A DNA stretch of 64,000 nt from positions 1 through 64,000 of the forward strand of contig JAFEBU010000083.1 in the NCBI GenBank assembly GCA_018242505.1, given 5' to 3'. The position numbers and the translations under genes are program-made. Source of the DNA: Pseudomonadota bacterium (GTDB taxonomy: Bacteria > Pseudomonadota > Alphaproteobacteria > Reyranellales > Reyranellaceae). The notes below the pieces were generated by a model. That model was given only the letters and a program-made list of their open reading frames with translations, did not search any database and was not told where the DNA came from. Shown here in pieces: positions 8,558 to 16,513 of the stretch (within the stretch, counting starts at the first letter, position 1; each line of letters begins with the position of its first letter).

Positions 8558-11224
8558 ATGGATACTGTCGATCTCAAGCTGGCCCAGGACTGCGAAGCCC
8601 TCGCCGTCGCCGCGAGCGAGGGCGTGACCTGGCTGAAGGGAGCCGCCGCCCAGTCGCCGACCGTCGCGCAACAGGCGCCGTCGCTGATCAGCGAGCTGCA
8701 GAAAGTTCGCAACCAGAGCCGCAAGCTCGCCCGCGCCGCACGACGCCGCATGTGCGTCGGCGTCTTTGGGCCGAGCCAGGCCGGCAAATCGTATCTCGTG
8801 TCGATCCTGGCAAGCCGCGACGGTCATCCGTTGCAGGCGCGCTTCGCCGACCGTACCTACGACTTCCTGCGCGAGATCAATCCCCCCGGCAATCGCGAGT
8901 CGACGGGCCTGGTCACGCGCTTCGGCCTGGGATTGAGCGACGTTGCGCCCGATTTTCCGGTGCGAGTGCGGCTTCTCACGCAGACCGACATCGTCAAGAT
9001 CCTGGGCAACTCCTTCCTGCTCGACTTCGATCACCAGAAGGCGGCATTCGAACGGCCCGACGGCGCTGCGATCCGCAAGCGTCTCGCCGAACTGCGCGGC
9101 CAGGTGATGCCGACGCCGCCCGGCGATCTCGATGCCGACGACGTCCTCGACCTGATCGAATACTTCGACACCTTCTTTGCCGGCGTCACGTCCGAGCTGC
9201 GCACGGAGTTCTGGCGCGAGGCGATCGACCTCGCGCCGCGCCTGTCCGGCCGCGATCGCGCCAAGCTCTGGTCGGTGCTGTGGTACGACTTCCAGCCCTT
9301 CACCGATCTCTATCTCACCCTCTACGAAGGACTGGAGAAGCTCGCTTTCGCCCCGGAAGCGCTGCTCGGCATGGACGCACTGATCCCGCGCGAGAAGAGC
9401 ATCATCGACGTGCTCACCCTCGACCGACTCGGCGTTGATTCCGATGACACGCTGCTGGTGCGGCCCAAGCAGGCCGACCGGGCCGTATCGGCGGACGCAC
9501 GCCTGCCGCGCTCGCTGGTCTGCGCGCTGACCGCCGAGCTCAATGTCGCGATCAACGAGAAGCCCTGGGACTTCTTCGACCACACCGACCTGCTCGACTT
9601 CCCTGGCGCACGATCGCGGCTGAAGCTCGCCAACCTGCAGGATGTCGCCAAGGCGAAGGGCGTTGCCGAAGGCGCAAACCCGCTGCGGGAGCTCCTGCTG
9701 CGCGGCAAGGTCGCCTATCTCTTCCAGCGCTATTCGGCCGAGCGCGAACTGTCGGCGATGCTGCTCTGCATCCCCGACGGCAACCAGGAGGTCCGCGATC
9801 TCTCGGACATGATGACTGCCTGGATCGACCAGACCATCGGCGCCACGCCGGCCGAGCGCGCCAAGCAGAAGAACGCGCTGTTCCTGGTGCTCACCAAGAT
9901 GGACCGCGAGTTCGAGCAGAAGGCCGGCGAGACCGAGGAATCGCGCCGGCTGCGCTGGAGCGCCCGACTCAACAATTCGCTGGTCAACAATTTCCGCGGC
10001 GAATGGCCCGCCAACTGGAACGGCCGGCCGTTCAACCACGCGTTCTGGCTGCGCAATCCGACGGTGATCGACGAGCGCCTGATGGACTATCGCGACGGCC
10101 GCGAAGTCGGCGTCGCCGAGGTGTTCGCCCAGCGCGCCATCGAGCTGCGCCGCCACTTCATCGAGAACTTCGACGTGCAGCGTCATTTCATGGATCCAGC
10201 GCGAGCCTGGGACGAGGCCTTCAAGCCCAATGACGGTGGCGTCTCCTATCTGGTGAAGAACCTGATCCCGGTCTGCGATCCGGCGATCAAACGTTCGCAG
10301 GTGCGCGGCCAGCTCGAGGTGCAGGTCCGCCGCCTGGTCGACCGCCTCGCCGGCTTCCACAGCGCTTCCGACGGAGACGCACGCGCCAAGAAGCGCGAGC
10401 TGGTCCATACCGTGCTGCGCGGGCTGGCGACCTGCATCCAGCAGCAGCTTTTCGGCGAATTGATCGCCGCCCTGCAGGTCGCCGACGCCGCTCTGCGCGA
10501 CATCTACTTCCGGATTTCGACGGCTCAGCCCGCCGAGCCCACCAATGGCCGCAATGGCCGGGCCGGGCCCCAGGTGATGCAATCGACAGGCGCGACGGTC
10601 GATCTCGGCGCCATCTTCGCCGACGTGTTCGGCGAGGAGGAAGGCCGCCCGGCGCCGCCGACCGGCGTGCTGGAGGATCGCGCCGAGCGCTTTGCCCACG
10701 AGGCGGCGGAATACTGGCTCGAAAACATGCGGCGCATCGGCGCCGACGACAAGGCACTGTCGCATTTCGGCGTCGACCGCCAGCATCTCGGCTGGCTGAT
10801 CGACGAGCTGGTCGTCGGCGCACATCGGCTGCAGGTCATCGACAAGCTCTCGCTCGAAGTGCGCGCGCTGGAGAATGCGGCCAACGCCAAGTGGGAGGAC
10901 ATCGCCGAGCGCCAGGTGCGCACCGCGGCTTCGGCGCTGAACGGCTATGTGAGCGCGCTGGGCTTCGATCGCCTGCCGCTTGAGCAACGCCCCGGCCTGC
11001 CGCCGAACAGCCCGGTCCGCCGTGTCTTCCAGAGTCCGCCGGTGCCCGTTGACGGGCCGGTGCTGAGCGAGGACCCTGCCGCCATCTACGCCGACTACTG
11101 CAAGGACTGGATGCGCGCCTTCCTTCAGCTCGCCATGGACAATGTCGGTTACGAGGGCGGCCGGGAGATCACCGCCGAACAGAACGAGCGCCTGGGCGCA
11201 ATCCTGCGCGCCGTGCCGGCGTAG
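8558..11224 (+). CDS. srfC: SrfC family protein, P-loop GTPase-like
   Basis: 888 residues counted from the ATG at 8558, which has AGAGGT immediately upstream; a longer in-frame start overlaps srfB and lacks a site. The protein has a Walker A/G1 motif GPSQAGKS (71-78), a G3-like DFPG (347-350) and a G4-like TKMD (446-449) preceded by the hydrophobic strand ALFLVL. Together these indicate a P-loop GTPase related to dynamin-like or TRAFAC proteins with a large insertion between G1 and G3. The C-terminal half (500-888) is mainly helical. No signal peptide is seen. The SrfC family (putative bacterial virulence factor) is known to be encoded next to SrfB. The GTPase reading is mine from the motifs. 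Confidence 0.85.
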   Translation: MDTVDLKLAQDCEALAVAASEGVTWLKGAAAQSPTVAQQAPSLISELQKVRNQSRKLARAARRRMCVGVFGPSQAGKSYLVSILASRDGHPLQARFADRTYDFLREINPPGNRESTGLVTRFGLGLSDVAPDFPVRVRLLTQTDIVKILGNSFLLDFDHQKAAFERPDGAAIRKRLAELRGQVMPTPPGDLDADDVLDLIEYFDTFFAGVTSELRTEFWREAIDLAPRLSGRDRAKLWSVLWYDFQPFTDLYLTLYEGLEKLAFAPEALLGMDALIPREKSIIDVLTLDRLGVDSDDTLLVRPKQADRAVSADARLPRSLVCALTAELNVAINEKPWDFFDHTDLLDFPGARSRLKLANLQDVAKAKGVAEGANPLRELLLRGKVAYLFQRYSAERELSAMLLCIPDGNQEVRDLSDMMTAWIDQTIGATPAERAKQKNALFLVLTKMDREFEQKAGETEESRRLRWSARLNNSLVNNFRGEWPANWNGRPFNHAFWLRNPTVIDERLMDYRDGREVGVAEVFAQRAIELRRHFIENFDVQRHFMDPARAWDEAFKPNDGGVSYLVKNLIPVCDPAIKRSQVRGQLEVQVRRLVDRLAGFHSASDGDARAKKRELVHTVLRGLATCIQQQLFGELIAALQVADAALRDIYFRISTAQPAEPTNGRNGRAGPQVMQSTGATVDLGAIFADVFGEEEGRPAPPTGVLEDRAERFAHEAAEYWLENMRRIGADDKALSHFGVDRQHLGWLIDELVVGAHRLQVIDKLSLEVRALENAANAKWEDIAERQVRTAASALNGYVSALGFDRLPLEQRPGLPPNSPVRRVFQSPPVPVDGPVLSEDPAAIYADYCKDWMRAFLQLAMDNVGYEGGREITAEQNERLGAILRAVPA

Positions 11225-11233
11225 GGGCGCTTC

Positions 11234-12355
11234 GTGTCGATCCGCGCTTCCATCCTGCCGCAGCCGACGCCGGGCCATGCCCTGCTGCGTGTGAGCGATC
11301 TCGACGCGTCGCCGGAGGGTCTGACGCTGTCGATCCAGCGTCAGCAGGGGCCGGACTCGCATCTCGGCGAGGATGGTTGGCGGCGCACCGAAGCCTGGCT
11401 GCGACCGGACCAGGTCGCGCGCGTCAAGGGCGCTCTCGATTTCCATCTTGGACCCGAAATCTGCGACCGGCTGGCAGGCATCGCGACTGTGCGGCTGCGC
11501 ATCAAGGAACCCGATATCGGCGTGGTCGCCTCGACGATCGTCGCCTGGCCCGCCATGTTGACGTCGGGCGCCGTCGATCCGACGACGCGAGCCGCACAGG
11601 AAGAACCGGCGTTCCGATTCCGCCGGCCGCCGCCAGCCGCGACGCAGCCGCCGCCGGCGCCGCCCTTCGAGCCGGAACCCGCTCCGCCGCCGCGGCCGAT
11701 CCCCGAGTTGCGCGCGGCCCGTGACCCCATGCCCGAACCCGCCGGGCTCGGCATCCTGGCCTGGCTGACGACTGCTGTCGCGATCGTCATCGTCGCCGGC
11801 TCGGCCTATTACGTCTACGCCTCGTACTTCCAGAACCACAGCGGCGCCCAAGTGGCCACGACGGCACCACCGCCCAGCGCAGCGCCTACACCAGCACCGC
11901 CCCCTGCTCCCGCGTCGCCCCCCCAGGCGCCGCAGAAATCGATCCGCGACACCGTGGCCGACTATCTCGCCACCAAGCCCAGCGCCGAGGCGATGCTGGC
12001 CAAGGGCCGCGAATATGCCGAAGCCGGCAACCTTGCCGGCGCCTTCCTGGTTTGGCGCCGGGCGGCCGAAGCGGGCAACCCACAGGCGGAAGTCGAGATC
12101 GCGGGCTTCTACGACCCGCTGGCGCCGCGACCCAAGACGGGCTTCACGCCGGACGGACCGCGGGCCGTCGACTGGTATGAACGCGCAGCGCTGGCCGGCG
12201 ATGCCGAAGCCCAGCGCAAGCTCGGCCTGTTGCTCGCGATGGGCGCGACCGGTGTGCCGGCCGACGCCGCGAAGGCCAGGAGCTGGCTGCAGCAGGCCGC
12301 GAACCAGAACGATGTCGAGGCCAAGAAGGCGCTCGAACAGATGTCAAAGAAATAG
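11234..12355 (+). CDS. Membrane-anchored Sel1-repeat protein of the srf locus
   Basis: 373 residues from a GTG 9 nt after srfC. Layout: an N-terminal globular domain of about 115 residues, a proline-rich linker (about 130-165), a transmembrane helix at about 172-198 (ILAWLTTAVAIVIVAGSAYYVY), a second Pro/Ala linker, and Sel1-type helical repeats from about 250 to the end (AGNLAGAFLVWRRAAEAGNPQAEVEIAGFYDP and DAEAQRKLGLLLAMG blocks). Sel1 repeats usually act as protein-binding scaffolds. The topology (small cytoplasmic domain, one helix, periplasmic repeats) parallels the two SrfA-like proteins. It is most likely the last gene of the srf operon. Function is otherwise unknown. Confidence 0.75.
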   Translation: MSIRASILPQPTPGHALLRVSDLDASPEGLTLSIQRQQGPDSHLGEDGWRRTEAWLRPDQVARVKGALDFHLGPEICDRLAGIATVRLRIKEPDIGVVASTIVAWPAMLTSGAVDPTTRAAQEEPAFRFRRPPPAATQPPPAPPFEPEPAPPPRPIPELRAARDPMPEPAGLGILAWLTTAVAIVIVAGSAYYVYASYFQNHSGAQVATTAPPPSAAPTPAPPPAPASPPQAPQKSIRDTVADYLATKPSAEAMLAKGREYAEAGNLAGAFLVWRRAAEAGNPQAEVEIAGFYDPLAPRPKTGFTPDGPRAVDWYERAALAGDAEAQRKLGLLLAMGATGVPADAAKARSWLQQAANQNDVEAKKALEQMSKK

Positions 12356-12360
12356 ATCGC

Positions 12361-12738
12361 TCAGGTCTTGTGGCCAGGCGTGGCTCCGGGCGCACTGTTG
12401 GGCGCAGTCTTGCCCAGCGGATCCTTGATCGTGCAGACGTCCGCTTTCAGCCGCTCCTTGAGGATGGCGATCTGGTCCTCGATCTGCTTGTTGGCGGCCT
12501 TCTGCTTGTCGACCTGGTCCTGCAGCGCCTTGACCTCCTTCTCGTCCGGTCCCGGAGGTGCAGGCGGGGGCGGCGGCGCAGGCAGCTGCACGGCGACATT
12601 CACGATCGGCCGATAGAAGAGATACCAGCCCAGCGCCAACCCGGCCCCGACCAACAGCGCGCCGCCGACCAGCCCGCCCAGGATGAGCGGCCAGCGCGGA
12701 CGTTCAGCGGAATCGGCGGGTGGCGGAGTGTCGGCCAT
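12361..12738 (-). CDS. Small membrane coiled-coil protein next to the srf operon
   Basis: 125 residues. A charged and proline-rich cytoplasmic tail (1-15) is followed by a glycine-rich transmembrane helix (about 17-43, LILGGLVGGALLVGAGLALGWYLF), a PPPPPAPPGP linker and a coiled coil (about 69-103, KEVKALQDQVDKQKAANKQI). One cysteine lies near the C-terminus. The architecture (one helix, proline linker, coiled coil) resembles a stripped-down version of the first SrfA-like protein. It converges on the Sel1 gene with a 5-nt gap, so it is transcribed separately. It may be an accessory of the srf locus; I know no family for it. Confidence 0.6.
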   Translation of the reverse strand: MADTPPPADSAERPRWPLILGGLVGGALLVGAGLALGWYLFYRPIVNVAVQLPAPPPPPAPPGPDEKEVKALQDQVDKQKAANKQIEDQIAILKERLKADVCTIKDPLGKTAPNSAPGATPGHKT

Positions 12739-12874
12739 AACGCAATTGGGCTCCAGTTGACACCATAGTCAACACCGCCGCGGCGGCGGAATTGGGGCGC
12801 AAAACCCTCGCCATGAGGGCGACGATGAGCAAATCTCCTGCAAGTGGGCTTGCCTGGCGGGAGGCCCTATATAA

Positions 12875-12886
12875 GTGTATATGCAC
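12875..12886. promoter_or_regulatory. Imperfect dyad upstream of the thiolase gene
   Basis: GTGTATATGCAC is symmetric at 10 of 12 positions and lies in the only AT-rich stretch (TATATAAGTGTATATGCACATG) of the divergent intergenic region, 26 nt before the thiolase ATG. It may be part of an operator or a -10 region. Evidence is weak. Confidence 0.25.
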
Positions 12887-12912
12887 ATGCGCAAGAGATC
12901 GAGGAGCGTCCC

Positions 12913-14082
12913 ATGACGGCCTGCATCGTCGGTTGGTCCCACGGCAAGTTCGGCAAGCTCGAAGGCGAGACCAGCGAATCGCTGATCGTGAAAGCGGCCA
13001 GCGACGCCATCGCCCATGCCGGTATCGAGCCCAGGGATGTCGACGTGATCTACGTCGGCAACATGAACGGCGGCTTCGTGCGCCAGGAGTTCCATTCCTC
13101 CCTGCCGCTGCAGACCCATCCCGACCTGCGCTTCAAGCCCTCGACACGCGTCGAGAACGCCTGCGCCACCGGATCGGCCGCGATCCATATGGGCCTCAAT
13201 GCGCTGGCGGCAAGGAAGGCACGCTTCGTTCTGGTGGTTGGAGTCGAGAAGATGACCGAGCTCAACTCGGCGCAGGCGGGGGATGTCCTGATCAAGGCGT
13301 CCTATGTCGCGGAAGAGGCGACCATCGAGGCAGGCTTTGCCGGCATCTTCGGCAAGATCACCTCGGCCTATTTCCAACGCTACGGCGACAAATCCGATGC
13401 GCTGGCCAAGATCGCGGTCAAGGCGCACAAGAACGGCGCGAAGAATCCGTACGCCCATTTCCAGAAGGAGTTCGCCTACGAGTTCTGCCGCAATCCGTCC
13501 GACAAGAACCCGTTCGTCGCCGGCCCGCTGAAGCGCACCGACTGCTCGCCGGTGACCGACGGCGCCGCCGCGGTCGTGCTGGCCGATGTCTCGACGGCGC
13601 TCGGCATGAAGCAGGCGATCGCCTTTCGTGCCGCCGAGCACGTCAACGACTTCCTGCCCATGAGCCGACGCGACATCATCAAGTTCGAGGGCCCGCAGCT
13701 TGCCTGGAAGCGAGCACTTGCCGACGCGCGGCTCGACCTGCTCGACCTCTCCTTCGTCGAAAGCCACGACTGCTTCACCTCGGCCGAGCTGATCGAATAC
13801 GAGGCGATGGGTCTCACTGCGCCGGGCGAAGGCGAGCGCGCCATCCATGAAGGCTGGGTCGAGCGCGACGGCAAGCTGCCCGTCAATATCTCGGGCGGCC
13901 TCAAGGCCAAGGGCCATCCGGTCGGCGCCACGGGCGTCTCCATGCATGTCATGAGCGCCATGCAGCTTTCCGGCACGGCGCCGGACGGCCTGCAGCTGGC
14001 CAGGGCCAAGCTCGGCGGTGTGTTCAACATGGGCGGCGCCGCCGTCGCCAACTATGTGAGCATCCTCGAGCCTCTGCGCTGA
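12913..14082 (+). CDS. Thiolase / acetyl-CoA acetyltransferase family protein
   Basis: 389 residues from the ATG at 12913, preceded by GAGGAGC. It is a thiolase-fold enzyme that catalyses acyl-CoA condensation or cleavage, or a related non-decarboxylating transfer. The active-site cysteine is in VENACATGSAAIH (about residues 84-96). The C-terminal catalytic region has ESHDCFTSAELIEYEAMG and GGLKAKGHPVGATGVSM, supplying the second catalytic residues. The order and the HDCF motif point to the SCP2/SCP-x-like thiolase branch found with lipid or steroid degradation rather than to biosynthetic PhaA. No pathway partner is adjacent; the upstream neighbour is divergent and the next gene encodes a TPR protein. 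Confidence 0.85.
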   Translation: MTACIVGWSHGKFGKLEGETSESLIVKAASDAIAHAGIEPRDVDVIYVGNMNGGFVRQEFHSSLPLQTHPDLRFKPSTRVENACATGSAAIHMGLNALAARKARFVLVVGVEKMTELNSAQAGDVLIKASYVAEEATIEAGFAGIFGKITSAYFQRYGDKSDALAKIAVKAHKNGAKNPYAHFQKEFAYEFCRNPSDKNPFVAGPLKRTDCSPVTDGAAAVVLADVSTALGMKQAIAFRAAEHVNDFLPMSRRDIIKFEGPQLAWKRALADARLDLLDLSFVESHDCFTSAELIEYEAMGLTAPGEGERAIHEGWVERDGKLPVNISGGLKAKGHPVGATGVSMHVMSAMQLSGTAPDGLQLARAKLGGVFNMGGAAVANYVSILEPLR

Positions 14083-14426
14083 CACCGCTCGCCGGGCACC
14101 GCCGCCCGGCGTCCCGACTCCATTTCGAACACAACTTTCGCCCGAAGCCGTCACACCTCGGCTTCGGCGAACGGCCTAGTGTTCGCTTGCGCGCGAGCGG
14201 AAGGGGTTCCGCATTCGCAGCGTCCGACGCGATAGGCTGGATCGCCTGATCCGGCTTCCGGGCTGTCGCGCCGGGGTGTGTGGGAATCGTCGTCGCGTCG
14301 AGAGCAGCACGGGCCGATTGGCCCGACAGCTCGTACTGCGTCCTTGGTGGCCCTGTGAAAGAGGCGCCGATGGATGCTGCCCGAACTGTTCTCCCCGTCG
14401 CGACGGCTATGTGGGGAAGGATAGTC
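14083..14426. other. 344-nt intergenic region
   Basis: No convincing gene is present between the thiolase stop and the TPR gene. It contains the 8-bp hairpin just after the thiolase stop and, in its second half, in-frame upstream starts (for example ATG at 14370) for the TPR protein that I rejected in favour of 14427. Confidence 0.5.
14090..14111 (+). terminator. Hairpin after the thiolase gene
   Basis: CGCCGGGC and GCCCGGCG form a perfect 8-bp stem with a 6-nt loop, starting 8 nt after the thiolase stop codon. No T-run follows, so it may be a weak or Rho-assisted terminator or only an mRNA 3'-end stabiliser. Confidence 0.4.
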
Positions 14427-15425
14427 ATGCGCGATTTCATTCCGGCTCGACGCACCGTTTTGCGTCGCGATGCCAAGGGCGACTCTACTCGCCGCTGGGC
14501 GGGACGTGTAGGGATCCTGGGCATCCTGGCCGCAGGCACATTGATGGCAAGCACACTGGCCGCTGCAGCGGGACCGATGCCCGATGCCTATATCTTCATC
14601 GACCGCGGCAAGACCTACAACGACCGGGGACAGTGGGACGCGGCCATCGTCGAACTCAACCGCGCCGTCAAACTCGATCCTTCGTACAGCGCCTACCTCA
14701 ACCGCGGCAATTCCTACCGCGGCAAAGGGGATGAAGATCAGGCCATCCGCGACTATGACGAGGCGATCAAGCTCAATCCGCTCGGCGCCCTCGCCTATCT
14801 CCATCGTGGCAAGGTCTACAACGACAGGGGCGAGTACGATCGCGCCATCCAGGATTTCGACTCGGCGATCCGGCTCGACGTGACCGACGCCAACGCCTTT
14901 CTCAATCGCGGCAACTCCTATCGCGCCAAGGGCGATGAGTTGCAGGCCCTCAAGGACTACGGCGATGCGCTCAAGCGCAATCCGAATGACGCCGTGACCT
15001 ATGTCAACCGCGGCAAGGTCTACAACGACAAGGGCCAGTACGACCTTGCCATCAAGGATTTCGACCAATCCATCAAGATCAACGCGAAGGATGCCAACGC
15101 CTACCTCAACCGTGGCAACGCCTACCATGGCGAGAAGAAGCTCGATCTCGCCCTCAAGGATTACGACCAGGCCCTCGCGCTCAACAAGAACGACCCGGTC
15201 ATCTACATCAACCGCGGCAAGGTCTATACCGACAAGGGCGAGTTCGATCTCGCCATTGCGGACTTCGACCACGCCATCAAGCTCAATCCGAAGGATCCCA
15301 ACGCCTTCATGAGCCGGGGCAACGCCTATCGCGGCAAGGGCGATCAGGTCCATGCGCTGCAGGACTACGACCAGGCGCAGACGCTTCGTCCGGACGGCGC
15401 CGTCGCCCTCAACAGCGGAGGCTGA
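14427..15425 (+). CDS. Exported TPR-repeat protein
   Basis: 332 residues from the ATG at 14427, chosen because GGGGAAGG lies 6 nt upstream. The N-terminus is Arg-rich and followed by GILGILAAGTLMASTLAAAAG, a signal peptide or signal anchor, so the repeats are probably periplasmic. From about residue 52 there are eight consecutive tetratricopeptide repeats. They alternate strictly between an RGKxYNDRG type (repeats 1, 3, 5, 7) and an RGNSYRGKG type (2, 4, 6, 8), which implies growth by duplication of a two-repeat, roughly 68-residue unit. Such proteins act as protein-protein scaffolds; the partner is unknown. Confidence 0.85.
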   Translation: MRDFIPARRTVLRRDAKGDSTRRWAGRVGILGILAAGTLMASTLAAAAGPMPDAYIFIDRGKTYNDRGQWDAAIVELNRAVKLDPSYSAYLNRGNSYRGKGDEDQAIRDYDEAIKLNPLGALAYLHRGKVYNDRGEYDRAIQDFDSAIRLDVTDANAFLNRGNSYRAKGDELQALKDYGDALKRNPNDAVTYVNRGKVYNDKGQYDLAIKDFDQSIKINAKDANAYLNRGNAYHGEKKLDLALKDYDQALALNKNDPVIYINRGKVYTDKGEFDLAIADFDHAIKLNPKDPNAFMSRGNAYRGKGDQVHALQDYDQAQTLRPDGAVALNSGG

Positions 15426-15490
15426 CGTCGTCGAGCCTCCACGGAGGCACGGGAGTCCGACCGATCCGCGCTGACATGATGTCTCGACTG

Positions 15491-15512
15491 GCGCCGGCCT
15501 GGTGGCCGGCGC
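15491..15512 (+). terminator. Hairpin after the TPR gene
   Basis: GCGCCGGCC (15491-15499) and GGCCGGCGC (15504-15512) form a perfect 9-bp stem with a TGGT tetraloop. It lies 66 nt downstream of the TPR stop and 43 nt upstream of the next gene. There is no T-run, so intrinsic termination is uncertain. Confidence 0.4.
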
Positions 15513-15555
15513 TAAGCTCGACCGTTACGGTCAACCCTGTGGATCGGTGAGGGCG

Positions 15556-15882
15556 ATGCGATCGAGGTTTCTGTTGTTGGCGGCACTGGCGGCTTCAGCC
15601 AGTGCCTGCGCTTCCCCGGACGAATTGCAGGCCGGAGTGGAGAGATACCGGAACGAGCCCGTCAACGAACTGGTCGCCCGGCTCGGTGCCGCCAGCGGCA
15701 CGTCTTCGACATCTGACGGTCCGGTCTGGGTCTGGTCGACCGGCGAGTCGCTTACAGGCAGTTCGCTCAGCTGCGCCCTGCGCGTTCGTCTTACCGACGA
15801 CCAGCGCGTCGCCGGCGCAGACTGGATGGGCAACTACGGCGCCTGCCGAAATCTCTCCCAGCGGCTTCAGGGCCAGCGGTGA
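15556..15882 (+). CDS. Small lipoprotein
   Basis: 108 residues from the ATG at 15556 (GGTGAGGGCG upstream). The N-terminus MRSRFLLLAALAASASAC is a lipoprotein signal with a lipobox ending at Cys18, so the mature protein should be lipidated and anchored in the inner or outer membrane. The mature part is short with two further cysteines (SCALRV, GACRNL) that could form a disulfide. No family recognised. It converges on the DUF4168 gene. Confidence 0.6.
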   Translation: MRSRFLLLAALAASASACASPDELQAGVERYRNEPVNELVARLGAASGTSSTSDGPVWVWSTGESLTGSSLSCALRVRLTDDQRVAGADWMGNYGACRNLSQRLQGQR

Positions 15883-15926
15883 CCATGGAGCCGGGCGGCT
15901 GACGATTCAGCCTCCGCCTGGCGACC

Positions 15927-16310
15927 CTATTGAAGCCGTTGGAGCAGCTTGTTGCGCACGGTGGGATCGTTCTGCGCGACATCGACAATGGACTTGTACT
16001 CCTCGACCGACAGGCCCTGATCGGTCACTGCCTTCTTCATCGCATCATTGGCCTCGCTTCTGAGGCGCTGCTTCTCCGCAGGAGGGGCTTCCGCAATCTT
16101 GTGCTGGTAGGTTTCGTTGAGAGCGGACACGTTCTTGACGGCAGCAGCCGCTGCGTCGAGCTTCTTGTCAGGAATATTTGCAGGTGACGTCGTCTTGGGC
16201 GCTGCCGTCGGCGGCGAAGAAGGCTGGTTCTGCGCATTTGCGACAGGCATCAGCACGACACCCGCGATGGCGAAAGTCAAAGCAGAGCAGAATCCGATCG
16301 TCGATCGCAT
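15927..16310 (-). CDS. DUF4168 family exported protein
   Basis: 127 residues from the ATG at 16310, which has AAGGAG 6 nt upstream. A signal peptide (MRSTIGFCSALTFAIAGVVLMPVANAQ) is followed by a Pro/Ser/Thr linker and a helical domain of about 75 residues (IPDKKLDAAAAAVKNV to VRNKLLQRLQ) that matches the DUF4168 pattern as I remember it. Periplasmic location is inferred; the function of the family is unknown. A 23-bp tandem repeat lies immediately upstream of its ribosome-binding site. Confidence 0.7.
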   Translation of the reverse strand: MRSTIGFCSALTFAIAGVVLMPVANAQNQPSSPPTAAPKTTSPANIPDKKLDAAAAAVKNVSALNETYQHKIAEAPPAEKQRLRSEANDAMKKAVTDQGLSVEEYKSIVDVAQNDPTVRNKLLQRLQ

Positions 16311-16323
16311 GAGAATCTCCTTG

Positions 16324-16369
16324 GTGGGTGACTTCCATTGAGCGGAGTGGGTGGCTTCCATCGAGCGGT
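16324..16369. repeat. Two tandem copies of a 23-bp unit upstream of the DUF4168 gene
   Basis: 16324-16346 and 16347-16369 are head-to-tail copies that differ at three positions (core GTGGGTGrCTTCCATyGAGCGG, with r and y the internal differences). The array abuts the Shine-Dalgarno of the minus-strand DUF4168 gene, so it lies in its leader or promoter. Confidence 0.8.
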
Positions 16370-16417
16370 TTCCAAATCAGCGCGATCTGGAGGTTCTGGT
16401 TCTCCCGCAGCACCATT

Positions 16418-16445
16418 CGTTGCCCGTTGCATGCAACGGGCAACG
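16418..16445. repeat. Perfect 28-bp palindrome
   Basis: CGTTGCCCGTTGCA (16418-16431) is followed directly by its exact reverse complement (16432-16445), with no spacer. It lies between the end of the 98-residue gene (16514) and the DUF4168 gene, both on the minus strand. Without a loop it is a poor terminator; operator, cruciform or dispersed intergenic palindrome are the options. Confidence 0.8.
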
Positions 16446-16513
16446 GTCGCGGGAACAACATTCAAGATTAACGATCGGAGCGGCTTACGGATCCGCTCCC
16501 AACCGACCGGCCG

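Noticed and set aside
8540..11851. 1103-residue antisense open frame over srfC and the Sel1 gene
   Set aside because: It is a shadow of GC-rich third-position codon bias. Its translation is Arg/His/Gly-rich without any recognisable motif, while the plus strand encodes a coherent family protein.
14280..14426. Longer N-terminus for the TPR protein
   Set aside because: Upstream in-frame starts lack a ribosome-binding site and would bury the signal peptide 49 residues inside the protein.
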